The notes beneath the pieces are model-generated. The model did no database searches, was not told the DNA's origin, and saw only the letters and a program-made list of their open reading frames with translations. DNA of 64,000 nt from Actinomadura madurae (GTDB lineage Bacteria; Actinomycetota; Actinomycetes; Streptosporangiales; Streptosporangiaceae). The DNA is taken from assembly GCF_900115095.1 (NCBI RefSeq), contig NZ_FOVH01000002.1:124001-188000 (forward strand), read 5' to 3'. Positions 16,750 to 25,580 of this stretch are shown here, in pieces (position 1 is the stretch's first letter; every line of letters starts with the position of its first letter). Both the position numbers and the translations under genes were made by a program.

Positions 16750-18456
16750 TCAGACCGGCTCTTCTTCCGGGCGGGGGTGCATCGGCAGCAGGAACGTCGC
16801 CAGGAAGGTGAGGCCGAGGAGCCCGACCTCGACCCACAGCGTGATCTTCATGGCGTCGCCGAACCCGGTCTTGGCCGAGTGCCCGGCGGCGTCCGCGACC
16901 GCCTTCTGCACGGCCGGAGCCGACTGCGGCGCGGCGCCGACGGCGGCCCGGACGTCGTCCTGGAGCCGGTGGCAGGACGCGGGGACGGCGGCGGCGTCCT
17001 TGGCGGTGGCGCGGTCGTGGCCGCAGTCGCGCAGGCCGTCCACGATCCGGTCCCGCTGCGCCGCGGGGACGGACGCGGCGGCGAGCCGCCCGCGCAGCCC
17101 GGCGGCGCCGTCGTCGGCCGCGGCGGCGACGTGCCCGCCCAGCAGGCCGAAGAAGATCGTGCCGAGGACGGCGGCGCCGAGCGCGGCCCCGAGCTGCTGG
17201 ACGGCGGTGAGCGTGCCGCCCGCCGAGCCGGTCTCCTCGGGCTCGACGCCCGCGAGGACGGTGTCGAAGAACGGCGCCATCAGCAGGCCCATGCCGAGCC
17301 CGGTCACGGTCAGCGCGGGGACGAGCTGCCACGCGGTGACGTCGATCCCGGCGTACTGGAGGGTGGTGGAGAACCCGGCGATGCCGGCGGCCATGGTGAG
17401 CGCCCCGGCGTGGATCACCGTGCGGCCGAACCGCCGCACGGCCTGGGCGACGCCGAACCCGATGACGATGCCGGCCGACCAGGGGATCTGCGCGAGCCCC
17501 GTCTTCAGCGGGGAGAACCCGAGGCCCATCTGGAAGAACAGCGACAGCACCAGGCCGAGGCCCGCGACGCCGGAGAAGAACACCATGCCGACGACGAGCC
17601 CGCCGGTGAAGCCGCGCTTGCGGAACAGGCTCGGGACGATGAGCGGGTCTCCTCCGGCGCGCTGCTTGCGGGACTCGTACCGGGCGAACACGCCCCAGAC
17701 GAGCAGGGACGCGGCCATCATGGCGAACGTCCAGGCGGGCCAGTCGTGCTCGCGGCCCTGGACGAGCGGGTAGATCAGCAGGCCGGCGCCGAGGGACGCC
17801 AGGGCCGCGCCGGTGAGGTCGAGGCGGGAGGCGTGCTCGGCGCGCCCGGCGGGCAGGAACCGCAGCCCGGCCAGCACGGCGGCGGCGCCGAGCGGCAGGT
17901 TGATCAGGAAGATCATCCGCCAGCCGGTGCCGAACAGGTCGGCGTCGATCAGCCAGCCGGCCAGCACCGGGCCGCCGACCGACGACAGGCCCATCACCGG
18001 TCCGAACAGGCCGAACGCGGCGCCCATTTCCTTCGCCGAGAACATCTGCTTGATCATCCCGATGCCCTGCGGGAGCATCAGCGCGCCGAACAGGCCCTGC
18101 AGGGCGCGGGCGCCGATCAGCATCCCCGGGGAGACGGCGATGCCGCACAGCAGCGATCCGAGGGTGAAGCCGGCGGCGCCGATGAGGAACATCCGCCTGC
18201 GCCCGTAGAGGTCGCCGAGGCGTCCGCCGGTGATGAGGCCGACCGCCATGGCGAGGGTGTAGCCGGCGGCGAGCCACTGGATCGTGGCGGCCGATCCGCC
18301 CAGCTCGGCGCGGATCGTGGGGGCCGCGATGTTGGTGATCAGCGCGTCCAGCATGTCCATGATCTCGCCGGCGAGGATCACGAACAGGGCGACCCAGCGC
18401 CAGCGGTAGCCGGCCTCCCCGGTGCCGTGTTTGAGGGGCGTCATCGTCTCGGTCAT
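16750..18456 (-). CDS. MFS exporter, DHA2 family
   Basis: About 568 residues with 14 predicted membrane segments, plus a large extracytoplasmic loop of about 90 residues near residues 440-530 before the last helix. It shows GGRLGDLYGRRR and ARALQGLFGALMLPQGIG. Three in-frame ATGs lie close together; ATG 18456 was chosen because GGAG lies 6 nt upstream, while 18462 touches it. A perfect 11-bp palindrome overlaps the promoter, and a TetR gene is divergent. It resembles the exporter at 2536 in length and motifs, so the two may be paralogues. Confidence 0.85.
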   Translation of the reverse strand: MTETMTPLKHGTGEAGYRWRWVALFVILAGEIMDMLDALITNIAAPTIRAELGGSAATIQWLAAGYTLAMAVGLITGGRLGDLYGRRRMFLIGAAGFTLGSLLCGIAVSPGMLIGARALQGLFGALMLPQGIGMIKQMFSAKEMGAAFGLFGPVMGLSSVGGPVLAGWLIDADLFGTGWRMIFLINLPLGAAAVLAGLRFLPAGRAEHASRLDLTGAALASLGAGLLIYPLVQGREHDWPAWTFAMMAASLLVWGVFARYESRKQRAGGDPLIVPSLFRKRGFTGGLVVGMVFFSGVAGLGLVLSLFFQMGLGFSPLKTGLAQIPWSAGIVIGFGVAQAVRRFGRTVIHAGALTMAAGIAGFSTTLQYAGIDVTAWQLVPALTVTGLGMGLLMAPFFDTVLAGVEPEETGSAGGTLTAVQQLGAALGAAVLGTIFFGLLGGHVAAAADDGAAGLRGRLAAASVPAAQRDRIVDGLRDCGHDRATAKDAAAVPASCHRLQDDVRAAVGAAPQSAPAVQKAVADAAGHSAKTGFGDAMKITLWVEVGLLGLTFLATFLLPMHPRPEEEPV

Positions 18457-18488
18457 CGTCATCTCCGGAGGGAACGTCATTCGTTCAA

Positions 18489-18520
18489 CGAACACTGTTT
18501 CTAGATAGGAACAGTGTTCG
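18489..18520. promoter_or_regulatory. TetR operator, 11-bp inverted repeat
   Basis: CGAACACTGTT (18489-18499) and AACAGTGTTCG (18510-18520) are a perfect inverted repeat with a 10-bp spacer, 33 bp before the exporter start and 107 bp before the TetR start. It is the likely target of the divergent TetR protein. Confidence 0.7.
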
Positions 18521-18626
18521 TGTCAAGTACGATGTTCGGGTTCGACTCGAACTTCTCTCTCAAGTAGAGAAGATATATCGCGATTCGCCAGAGTCAAGAT
18601 GTATCGCGAGATTGGGAGGTCCCGCC

Positions 18627-19364
18627 GTGAGCACCGCGCACCCGGACATGCCGACGCCGCCCGGACGCAAGGCCCGCAAGGCCGCGCCGCCGAAGCAGCC
18701 CCTGACGCAGGAGGCCGTCGTCGAGACGGCGATCCGCGTCCTGGACGCCGAAGGGCTGGAGGCGGTGACCATGCGCCGCGTCGCGCAGGAGCTCGGGACC
18801 GGCCCGGCGTCCCTGTACGCGCACGTGTCGGGCAAGGAGGAACTGCGCGAGCTGATGCTCGACCGGATCGCCGCCGAGGTCCCGCTCCCCGTCCCCGATC
18901 CGGCGCGCTGGCAGGAGCAGCTGAAGGACCTGGCCCGCGACATCCGCCGCGTCTACATCTCGCACCGCGACATCGCGATGGTCTCGATGGGGCTGATCCC
19001 CACCGGCCCTCACCTGCTGGACGTCGCCGAGGCGCAGCTCGCCCTCATGCGGGCCGGCGGCGTCCCGAAGCGGGTCGCCGGCATCGCCGTCGACACCCTC
19101 GGCAGGTTTCTCGACGCCGAGGCCATCGAGGAGACCGCCTACGTCGCGAAGACGCCCGCCGGGCAGGACGCGTGGGAGCACTTCCAGGAGTACTTCCGGC
19201 AGATCCGCGACTACTTCTCCGCGCTGCCGCCGGACCGCTACCCCACGATCGGCGGCATGGTGGACGAGCTGCTGGACGAGAACGGCGACGGGCGGTTCGA
19301 GTTCGGCCTCGACCTGCTCGTCCGGGGGATCGCGTCCTACGTCGAGGAGCCGCGCCCGTCCTGA
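18627..19364 (+). CDS. TetR-family repressor
   Basis: The 245-residue protein has its helix-turn-helix at residues 26-70 (EAVTMRRVAQELGTGPASLYAHV), then a TetR_C-like helical domain. GTG at 18627 was chosen because GGGAGG lies 8 nt upstream; the open frame starting with TTG at 18612 has no such site. The divergent position and the shared operator make the MFS gene at 16750 its likely target. Its 3' end overlaps the convergent PARG gene by 28 bp. Confidence 0.86.
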   Translation: MSTAHPDMPTPPGRKARKAAPPKQPLTQEAVVETAIRVLDAEGLEAVTMRRVAQELGTGPASLYAHVSGKEELRELMLDRIAAEVPLPVPDPARWQEQLKDLARDIRRVYISHRDIAMVSMGLIPTGPHLLDVAEAQLALMRAGGVPKRVAGIAVDTLGRFLDAEAIEETAYVAKTPAGQDAWEHFQEYFRQIRDYFSALPPDRYPTIGGMVDELLDENGDGRFEFGLDLLVRGIASYVEEPRPS

Positions 19365-20191
19365 CCGAAGACGCGCTGGAAGGCGGTGTGCCTGGGGGAG
19401 CCCGCGGCGGTGTCCCAGACGGCGAAGACGACGTGCTCGAACCGTCCGGCGAACTCGCCGCCGGGACGCAGCGCCTCGGCGAACACCTCGGCGACCTCCG
19501 CCGGGTCGTTGCGGAAGACGCCGCAGCCCCAGGCGCCGAGGACGATGCGGCCGTGCCCGTTGGCGAGCGCCACGGCGAGGACCTTCCGGGCGCGCAGCCG
19601 CAGAACCGCCGGGATCCGCTCGGCCTGGGCGGCGTCCCGGATCGCTCCGCGGTTCGGAGCCGCGGACGTCAGGAACGCGATCTCGTACGGCTCCTCCAGC
19701 AGGCGCCCGGCATCGTCCCTGAACACCGGCACGCCCGGTGAGTAGATCATGTGGTCGCTGTAGAGCAGATCACCCTGGGCGCGGTGGAAGTCGTAGTACT
19801 CCCTGGCCGAGCGCAGCGACTCGTACAGGCCGGACGAGCGCGCCAGCCCCTCCTCCTGGGCGTGCGCCCCGTTGAGGAACCCGCCGCCGGGGTTCTTCGC
19901 GGAGGCGAAGTTCAGGGCGAACGGAACCGCCCCCTCCCCGCGCAGCCGGCGTGCGGCGGCGAGCGTGGTCTCGTCGGTCACCTCGATGAGGGTCCCGGTG
20001 CCGCCTCCGCCCGCGGGGAGGTTCTTCAGGAGGGTGTCCAGCTCGTCCGGCCGGTACAGGACGGTGTCGTGGACGGCGCGGGCGAGGCCTCCGGCGATCG
20101 AGACGGTGCGGCCGGAGGGGGCCGTGTAGTCGCCGCGTTCGAGGATGGCCACGGTCTCCTGCGCGGTCCTGCGGCGGGGATGTCTGCTCAT
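19337..20191 (-). CDS. Bacterial-type poly(ADP-ribose) glycohydrolase (TIGR02452/DUF2263)
   Basis: This 284-residue protein carries the PARG signature GGG-x7-QEE in NPGGGFLNGAHAQEE near residues 96-110, with the two Glu that act in catalysis, followed by ARSSGLYESL. The C-terminal part (VLGAWGCGVFRNDP) is the macrodomain-like ADP-ribose site. The family cleaves O-glycosidic bonds in poly(ADP-ribose). ATG at 20191 was chosen because the upstream frame is low-complexity. It lies two genes from the RNA repair operon; any link is speculation. Confidence 0.85.
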   Translation of the reverse strand: MSRHPRRRTAQETVAILERGDYTAPSGRTVSIAGGLARAVHDTVLYRPDELDTLLKNLPAGGGGTGTLIEVTDETTLAAARRLRGEGAVPFALNFASAKNPGGGFLNGAHAQEEGLARSSGLYESLRSAREYYDFHRAQGDLLYSDHMIYSPGVPVFRDDAGRLLEEPYEIAFLTSAAPNRGAIRDAAQAERIPAVLRLRARKVLAVALANGHGRIVLGAWGCGVFRNDPAEVAEVFAEALRPGGEFAGRFEHVVFAVWDTAAGSPRHTAFQRVFGQDGRGSST

Positions 20192-20267
20192 GTCGCCTAG
20201 GATTCTGCTGGCTCGGAAAACCCGGTCGCAAACCCTTTTGTGATCATTTCTGGCATCCTGGCTCGCG

Positions 20268-21131
20268 ATGCACCCCACACGAACGCGTACCAGACGGTCC
20301 GGCAGGGGGACGCCCGGAGACCTGGACGCGGAGTTCGAGCGGGCGCGACGGGGACGGGTTCGCGGCACGATCGCCGGCATGCTGGCGCTCGTGCTGGTGA
20401 TCACGGCCGGCGGCGCGCTCGCCTGGTACCTGCGGCCGGGCTCGGACGTGCCCGGTGTCACCTCCGCCGGGAGCGGCGGCGGCACGGGCGGCGAGGAGAA
20501 CCATGCCAGGGTGGAGACGGAGCCGTCCGACCCGCCCCTCGTCAAGCCCGCGCGTCCCCCGTACGTCCCCGCCAAGGGGTCCGGGAAGTTCGCCCGCCCG
20601 ACCTCGACCGGCAAGGTGCACGGGCGCGGCAAGCTCATGCGCTACATGGTCGAGGTCGAGGGCGGCCTCCGGCAGGACCCCGCCGCGTTCGCGCGGAGCG
20701 TCGACGACATCCTGGCCGACCCCCGGGGATGGACCGCCGGCGGCCGGTGGTCGTTCAAGCGCGTCAGCTCCGGACCGTACGACTTCGTGGTCAAGCTGGC
20801 CTCGCCCGGCACCGTCGACCGGATCTGCGGCGCCTACGGGATGACGACCGAGGGCAAGGTGAACTGCAGCGCGGGCAAGCAGGTCGTCGTCAACCTGAAG
20901 CGCTGGCTGCTGCTCACCACCTACTACCGCGGGCAGCCCGAGCACTACCACGCGCTGACCATCAACCACGAGGTCGGCCACCGGCTCGGGTACGGGCACA
21001 TGACCTGCGCCGGGCGGGGCCGCCCCGCGCCCGTCATGCAGCAGCAGATCTTCGGGCTGAAGGGCTGCCGGATCAACGGCTGGCCGTACGACCGCAAGGG
21101 CCGGTTCGTGAAGGGGCCCTCCGTTCCCTGA
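20268..21131 (+). CDS. DUF3152 protein, membrane-anchored metzincin-like peptidase
   Basis: The 287-residue protein has a cytoplasmic tail, one membrane segment (IAGMLALVLVITAGGALAWYL, residues 35-55), a Pro/Gly-rich linker and a DUF3152 domain from about residue 100. That domain contains HEVGHRLGYGH, a perfect HExxHxxGxxH zinc motif, and paired Cys. It is probably an extracytoplasmic zinc peptidase, although the family has no known substrate. Confidence 0.8.
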   Translation: MHPTRTRTRRSGRGTPGDLDAEFERARRGRVRGTIAGMLALVLVITAGGALAWYLRPGSDVPGVTSAGSGGGTGGEENHARVETEPSDPPLVKPARPPYVPAKGSGKFARPTSTGKVHGRGKLMRYMVEVEGGLRQDPAAFARSVDDILADPRGWTAGGRWSFKRVSSGPYDFVVKLASPGTVDRICGAYGMTTEGKVNCSAGKQVVVNLKRWLLLTTYYRGQPEHYHALTINHEVGHRLGYGHMTCAGRGRPAPVMQQQIFGLKGCRINGWPYDRKGRFVKGPSVP

Positions 21132-21200
21132 GCGCGGCTCCCGAGCCCGGCGCGGCGAAAAAGAATGTGGGCGTCCGGGACGGTCCGCCACACTTGGGGC

Positions 21201-22634
21201 GTGCTTTTGACGATCACGACGACGATGGACCAGGCGACCGACCTGGGTTTCCTCCTGCATAAGCATCCGGACCGCGTGCAGCGGTTCGAGCAGTCCTTCG
21301 GGACGGCGCACGTCTTCTACCCGGACGCCGACGAGCGGCTCTGCACCGCGGCGCTCCTGCTCGATGTCGACCCGGTCAAGCTCGTGCGCACGCGCGGCAG
21401 GAACACCCCCGACTTCTCTCTCGGTCAGTACGTGAACGACCGTCCATATGCGGCGTCGTCCCTGCTGGCGTCCGCCATGGCGAACGTCTTCCGCACCGCC
21501 ATGCGCGGACGATGCGACCTGCGCCCCGAACTCGCGGAAACGGCGATCCCGCTCGAAGTCGTCCTTCCAGCGCTCCCATGCAGAGGCGGTCCGGGGCAGG
21601 CGGAGCGCTTCTTCGCACCACTCGGCTGGGACGTGTCCGCCGTGCCCGTCCCGCTCGACCCGGAGTTCTCCGAGTGGGGCGACTCCCGGTACGTGACCCT
21701 CACGCTGTCCGGGACGCTGCGGCTGGCCGACGCCCTCAACCAGCTGTACGTGCTGCTGCCCGTCCTGGACGACTCCAAGCACTACTGGATGGCGCCGGAC
21801 GAGGTCGACAAGCTCATCCGGGCGGGGGAGGGCTGGCTGGCCACGCACCCCGACCGCGGAGCCATCACCCGCAGGTACCTGGCCAACCGGCGCGGCCTCG
21901 TCCGGTCCGCGCTGGGACGCCTCGCCGATGCGGAGGACGCGCCGGACGAGGCGCTCGACCCCGCGGAGGTCGAGGAGGAGGCGCCCGCCACCGAGGAGGA
22001 CCAGGAGCGGGCACCGTCAGAGGAGAAGTCCGTCCCGCTGGCCGAACAGCGTCTCGAGTCGGTCGTGCGGGCGCTGCGCGAGGAGGACGCGCGGCGCGTC
22101 ATCGACCTCGGCTGCGGCTCTGGGAAGCTGCTCGCGCGGCTGGCCAAGGACGACTTCTTCAGCGAGGTCTCCGGTACGGACGTCTCTCACCGTGCGCTGA
22201 GCCACGCGTGGCGGCGGCTCCGCTGGGACCAGGAGCCGCGCCGGGAGAGCGGCCGCGTCCACGACGTCTTCCAGGGCGCCCTGACCTACGCCGACGAGCG
22301 GTTCCGCGGCTACGAGGGCGCCGTGCTGATGGAGGTCGTCGAGCACGTCGACCCGCCCCGCCTGGGCGCGGTCGAGCGTGTCGTGTTCGGCCACGCCGCG
22401 CCCCGCGTGGTGGTCGTGACGACGCCGAACGCCGAGCACAACGTCCGCTACGAGGGGCTGGCGCCGGGGGCGATGCGCCACCCCGACCACCGCTTCGAAT
22501 GGACGCGGGCCGAGTTCCGCGCGTGGGCCGACCGGGTCGCCGCCGACCACGGCTACCGCGTCCGCCACGTGCCGGTCGGCGCCGAGGACCCCGAGGTGGG
22601 CGCGCCGACCCAGATGGGGGTGTTCACCCGATGA
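21201..22634 (+). CDS. hen1: Hen1: RNA 3'-terminal ribose 2'-O-methyltransferase
   Basis: A 477-residue protein with an N-terminal Hen1-specific domain (to about residue 235), an acidic linker, and a SAM methyltransferase domain with VIDLGCGSGKLL near residue 300. The metal-binding motif is EVVEH (near residue 380). Hen1 marks the 3' end at an RNA break before sealing, so the same site cannot be cut again. The GTG start at 21201 is the first in frame at the conserved N-terminus. The stop overlaps the start of pnkp by ATGA, so both are made together. Confidence 0.92.
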   Translation: MLLTITTTMDQATDLGFLLHKHPDRVQRFEQSFGTAHVFYPDADERLCTAALLLDVDPVKLVRTRGRNTPDFSLGQYVNDRPYAASSLLASAMANVFRTAMRGRCDLRPELAETAIPLEVVLPALPCRGGPGQAERFFAPLGWDVSAVPVPLDPEFSEWGDSRYVTLTLSGTLRLADALNQLYVLLPVLDDSKHYWMAPDEVDKLIRAGEGWLATHPDRGAITRRYLANRRGLVRSALGRLADAEDAPDEALDPAEVEEEAPATEEDQERAPSEEKSVPLAEQRLESVVRALREEDARRVIDLGCGSGKLLARLAKDDFFSEVSGTDVSHRALSHAWRRLRWDQEPRRESGRVHDVFQGALTYADERFRGYEGAVLMEVVEHVDPPRLGAVERVVFGHAAPRVVVVTTPNAEHNVRYEGLAPGAMRHPDHRFEWTRAEFRAWADRVAADHGYRVRHVPVGAEDPEVGAPTQMGVFTR

Positions 22635-25192
22635 CCGAGATCCGGATTCCGGAGATGGGCCTCGTCCTGCTGGTCGGCGTGTCCGGGTCGGGCAAGTCGC
22701 ACTTCGCGCGCACGCACTTCCGGCCCACGCAGGTGGTGTCGTCGGACTTCTGCCGCGGGGTCGTGTCCGACGACGAGAACGACCAGTCGGCCACCGGCGA
22801 CGCGTTCGACCTGCTGCACTACATCGTGGCCAAGCGGCTGCGGCGCGGCCTGCTGACCGTGGTGGACGCGACCAACGTGCAGAGCAAGGCGCGGGAGTCG
22901 CTGCTGCGGATCGCCAAGGAGCACGACGTGCTGTCGGTCGCGATCGTGCTGGACGTCCCCGAGAGCCTCGCGGCCGAGCGGAACGCGGCCCGGCCGGAAC
23001 GCGACCTGGCACCGCACGTGCTGCCGCGCCAGCGGCGGGAGCTGCGGCGCGGCCTGCGGTCGCTGGGGCGCGACTTCCGCCGCTCCTACGTCCTGACCGG
23101 CGCCGAGGAGATCGACGCGGCGACCATCATCTACGAGAAGGCGTGGACCGACAAGCGGGAGCTGACCGGCCCGTTCGACATCGTCGGCGACGTGCACGGC
23201 TGCCGCGCGGAGCTCGAGGACCTTCTGCGCGACCTCGGCTACGAGCTCCGGCACGACGCGGGGGGACGCGCCGTGGGGGCGAGCCACCCCGGCGGGCGGA
23301 CCGCCGTCTTCGTCGGCGACCTCGTCGACCGCGGGCCCGACACGCCGGGCGTCCTGCGCCTGGTGATGGGCATGGTGGCCGCCGGCGACGCACTGTGCGT
23401 CTCGGGCAACCACGAGGCGAAACTGATCCGGGCCCTCCGCGGCCGGAAGGTGCGCCTGTCGCACGGGCTCGCCGAATCCATGGAGCAGCTCGGCGCGGAG
23501 GACGACGACTTCCGCGATGGCGCACTGCGTTTCATGGACGGCCTCATCAGCCACTACGTTCTGGACGAGGGCCGCCTGGTCGTGGCCCACGCCGGGCTGA
23601 AAGAGGACTACCACGGCCGCGCGTCCGGCCGGGTCCGCTCGTTCGCGCTCTACGGGGACACCACGGGGGAGACCGACGAATACGGCCTGCCGGTGCGCTA
23701 CCCGTGGGCGCGCGACTACCGGGGCAAGGCCATGGTGGTCTACGGGCACACCCCCGTCCCCGAGGCGGAATGGGTCAACAACACCATCTGCCTGGACACC
23801 GGTGCCGTCTTCGGCGGAAAGCTGACCGCGCTGCGCTATCCGGAGCGCGAGCTGGTGTCGATTCCCGCCCACCAGGTCTGGTACGAGCCCGCACGGCCGC
23901 TGGAGGCCTCGCGGGCGGCGGGGACGAGCGCGGGCGGGCACCGGGAGAACGACGTCCTCAACATCGGGGACGTCCTCGGGAACAACGGCGTCGAGACCCG
24001 CCTGATGGGCCGGGTCACCGTCCGGGAGGAGAACGCGCTGGCCGCGCTGGAGGTGATGAGCCGGTTCGCCGTGGACCCGCGCTGGCTCGTCTACCTGCCG
24101 CCCACGATGGCCCCGGCCGAGACGTCGTCCCTTCCGGGCTGCCTGGAGCACCCGGCGGAGGCCCTCGCCGCCTACCGGGGGAAGGGCCTCCAGCGGGTGG
24201 TGTGCGAGGAGAAGCACATGGGCTCGCGCGCCGTGGCGGTGGTCTGCCGTGACGCCTCGGTCGCCGCGGAGCGCTTCGGCGTGACCGACGGGACGACCGG
24301 TGCCCTCTACACCCGGACCGGGCGCTCCTTCTTCCGCGACCCGTCCCGGACGGACGAGGTCCTCGACCGGCTCCGCGCCGCGATCGGCGCCGCCGGGCTG
24401 TGGGACGAGCTGGACACCGGATGGCTCGTCATCGACGGCGAGCTGCTGCCCTGGTCGGCGAAGGCCATGGACCTCATCCGCACGCAGTACGCCGCGACCG
24501 GCGCGGCGGCCCGCGCCGCGCTGCCGGTCGCGTCCGGCGTCCTCGCGCGGGCGGGGGCGCGCGGTCTCGACCTCGGCGGGCTTGAGGAGCGCATCGGCCG
24601 GCGCGCCGCCAACGCGTCCCTGTTCCGGGACGCCTACGCGCGGTACTGCTGGACGGTGGACGGGCTGGCCGGCATCCAGTTCGCGCCGTTCCAGATCCTC
24701 GCCGGAGAAGGGCGCTCCTGGGCGGACTCGCGCGACCACGACTGGCACATGGCCGCCGCCGGCCGGCTGGCGGAGGGCGACCCGAGCGGGTTCGTCCGGC
24801 GGACGCGGTCGCTGGAGGTCGACCTGACCGCGCCGGAGGCGGAGGCCGCCGCGGTCGAATGGTGGGAGAAGCTCACCGCCGCGGGCGGCGAGGGGATGGT
24901 CGTCAAGCCGCTGGGCCCGGTTCCGGAGGGCACGAGGATCCAGCCGGGCGTCAAGTGCCGCGGGCCGGAGTACCTGCGGATCATCTACGGCCCCGACTAC
25001 CTGGAGCCGGAGAACCTCGACCGGCTGCGGCGCCGCTCGCTCGGCCGCAAGCGGTCCCTGGCGATGCGCGAGCACGCGCTCGGCATCGAGGCCCTCGCGC
25101 GCCTCGCCGGCGCGGAGCCGCTGTGGCGCGTGCACCAGGCCGTCTTCGCCGTCCTGGCGCTGGAGTCGGAGCCGGTCGACCCGCGCCTGTGA
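22631..25192 (+). CDS. pnkp: Pnkp: polynucleotide kinase-phosphatase-ligase
   Basis: The 853-residue enzyme has three modules. The kinase (residues 1-165) has P-loop GVSGSGKS. The metallophosphatase (about 175-460) has GDVHGC, GDLVDRGP and GNHE. The ligase starts near residue 500, with nucleophilic Lys in EKHMGSRA at about residue 535 and a C-terminal EGMVVKPLG motif. With Hen1 it repairs cleaved RNA such as tRNAs cut by ribotoxins. All modules look intact. It is followed by a terminator hairpin. Confidence 0.93.
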   Translation: MTEIRIPEMGLVLLVGVSGSGKSHFARTHFRPTQVVSSDFCRGVVSDDENDQSATGDAFDLLHYIVAKRLRRGLLTVVDATNVQSKARESLLRIAKEHDVLSVAIVLDVPESLAAERNAARPERDLAPHVLPRQRRELRRGLRSLGRDFRRSYVLTGAEEIDAATIIYEKAWTDKRELTGPFDIVGDVHGCRAELEDLLRDLGYELRHDAGGRAVGASHPGGRTAVFVGDLVDRGPDTPGVLRLVMGMVAAGDALCVSGNHEAKLIRALRGRKVRLSHGLAESMEQLGAEDDDFRDGALRFMDGLISHYVLDEGRLVVAHAGLKEDYHGRASGRVRSFALYGDTTGETDEYGLPVRYPWARDYRGKAMVVYGHTPVPEAEWVNNTICLDTGAVFGGKLTALRYPERELVSIPAHQVWYEPARPLEASRAAGTSAGGHRENDVLNIGDVLGNNGVETRLMGRVTVREENALAALEVMSRFAVDPRWLVYLPPTMAPAETSSLPGCLEHPAEALAAYRGKGLQRVVCEEKHMGSRAVAVVCRDASVAAERFGVTDGTTGALYTRTGRSFFRDPSRTDEVLDRLRAAIGAAGLWDELDTGWLVIDGELLPWSAKAMDLIRTQYAATGAAARAALPVASGVLARAGARGLDLGGLEERIGRRAANASLFRDAYARYCWTVDGLAGIQFAPFQILAGEGRSWADSRDHDWHMAAAGRLAEGDPSGFVRRTRSLEVDLTAPEAEAAAVEWWEKLTAAGGEGMVVKPLGPVPEGTRIQPGVKCRGPEYLRIIYGPDYLEPENLDRLRRRSLGRKRSLAMREHALGIEALARLAGAEPLWRVHQAVFAVLALESEPVDPRL

Positions 25193-25207
25193 CCGGCTCT
25201 CCGCCGC

Positions 25208-25234
25208 GGCCCGCCTCCCGTCGGGGGGCGGGCC
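25208..25234. terminator. Hairpin after pnkp
   Basis: GGCCCGCC (25208-25215) pairs with GGCGGGCC (25227-25234). It lies between the stop of pnkp and the stop of the convergent zinc-ribbon gene. Confidence 0.65.
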
Positions 25235-25246
25235 CGCGACGGCCGG

Positions 25247-25513
25247 TCAGGTCGTGAAGAGCATGTGGAACACGCCGCCGTGATGAGGGCGGTGGTGTCC
25301 GCCGTGGTGATGGTGGTGGACCGAGGCCGCGGGGGCACCCCATCCCGGCGCCGCGGCGGGCGGAGGCGCCGCCCTGTACTGCGACTCCATCTGGCTCAGG
25401 GCCTCAAGCTCACCGTAGTCGAGGAAGATGCCCCGGCAGCTGTCACATTGCTCGATGTGGACGCCGCTGCGGGTGTAGGTCCGCATCACGCCACGACACT
25501 TAGGGCAGTGCAT
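25247..25513 (-). CDS. TFIIB-type zinc-ribbon protein with His-rich tail
   Basis: The 88-residue protein starts MHCPKCRG and has a second CxxC (CDSCRG), a zf-TFIIB ribbon in residues 2-42. The tail holds HHHHHGGHHRPHHGG. Such small proteins are common in actinobacteria and have no proven role; the tail may bind metal. Confidence 0.8.
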   Translation of the reverse strand: MHCPKCRGVMRTYTRSGVHIEQCDSCRGIFLDYGELEALSQMESQYRAAPPPAAAPGWGAPAASVHHHHHGGHHRPHHGGVFHMLFTT

Positions 25514-25580
25514 CGCCTTGTCGTCCTTCCGGTATGGATCCCCAGGTAGAGGCTAAAGGTAGGGCAGGTTCCGCGCCACG

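Noticed and set aside
14762..18277. Very long minus-strand open frame (over 1100 codons) across several genes
   Set aside because: It runs antisense through the secreted protein, LLM and exporter genes, is Arg/Pro-rich low-complexity, and is the usual GC-bias artefact.
22553..25135. Long minus-strand open frame opposite pnkp
   Set aside because: Pnkp on the plus strand is complete with all three modules; the antisense frame has no recognisable motif.
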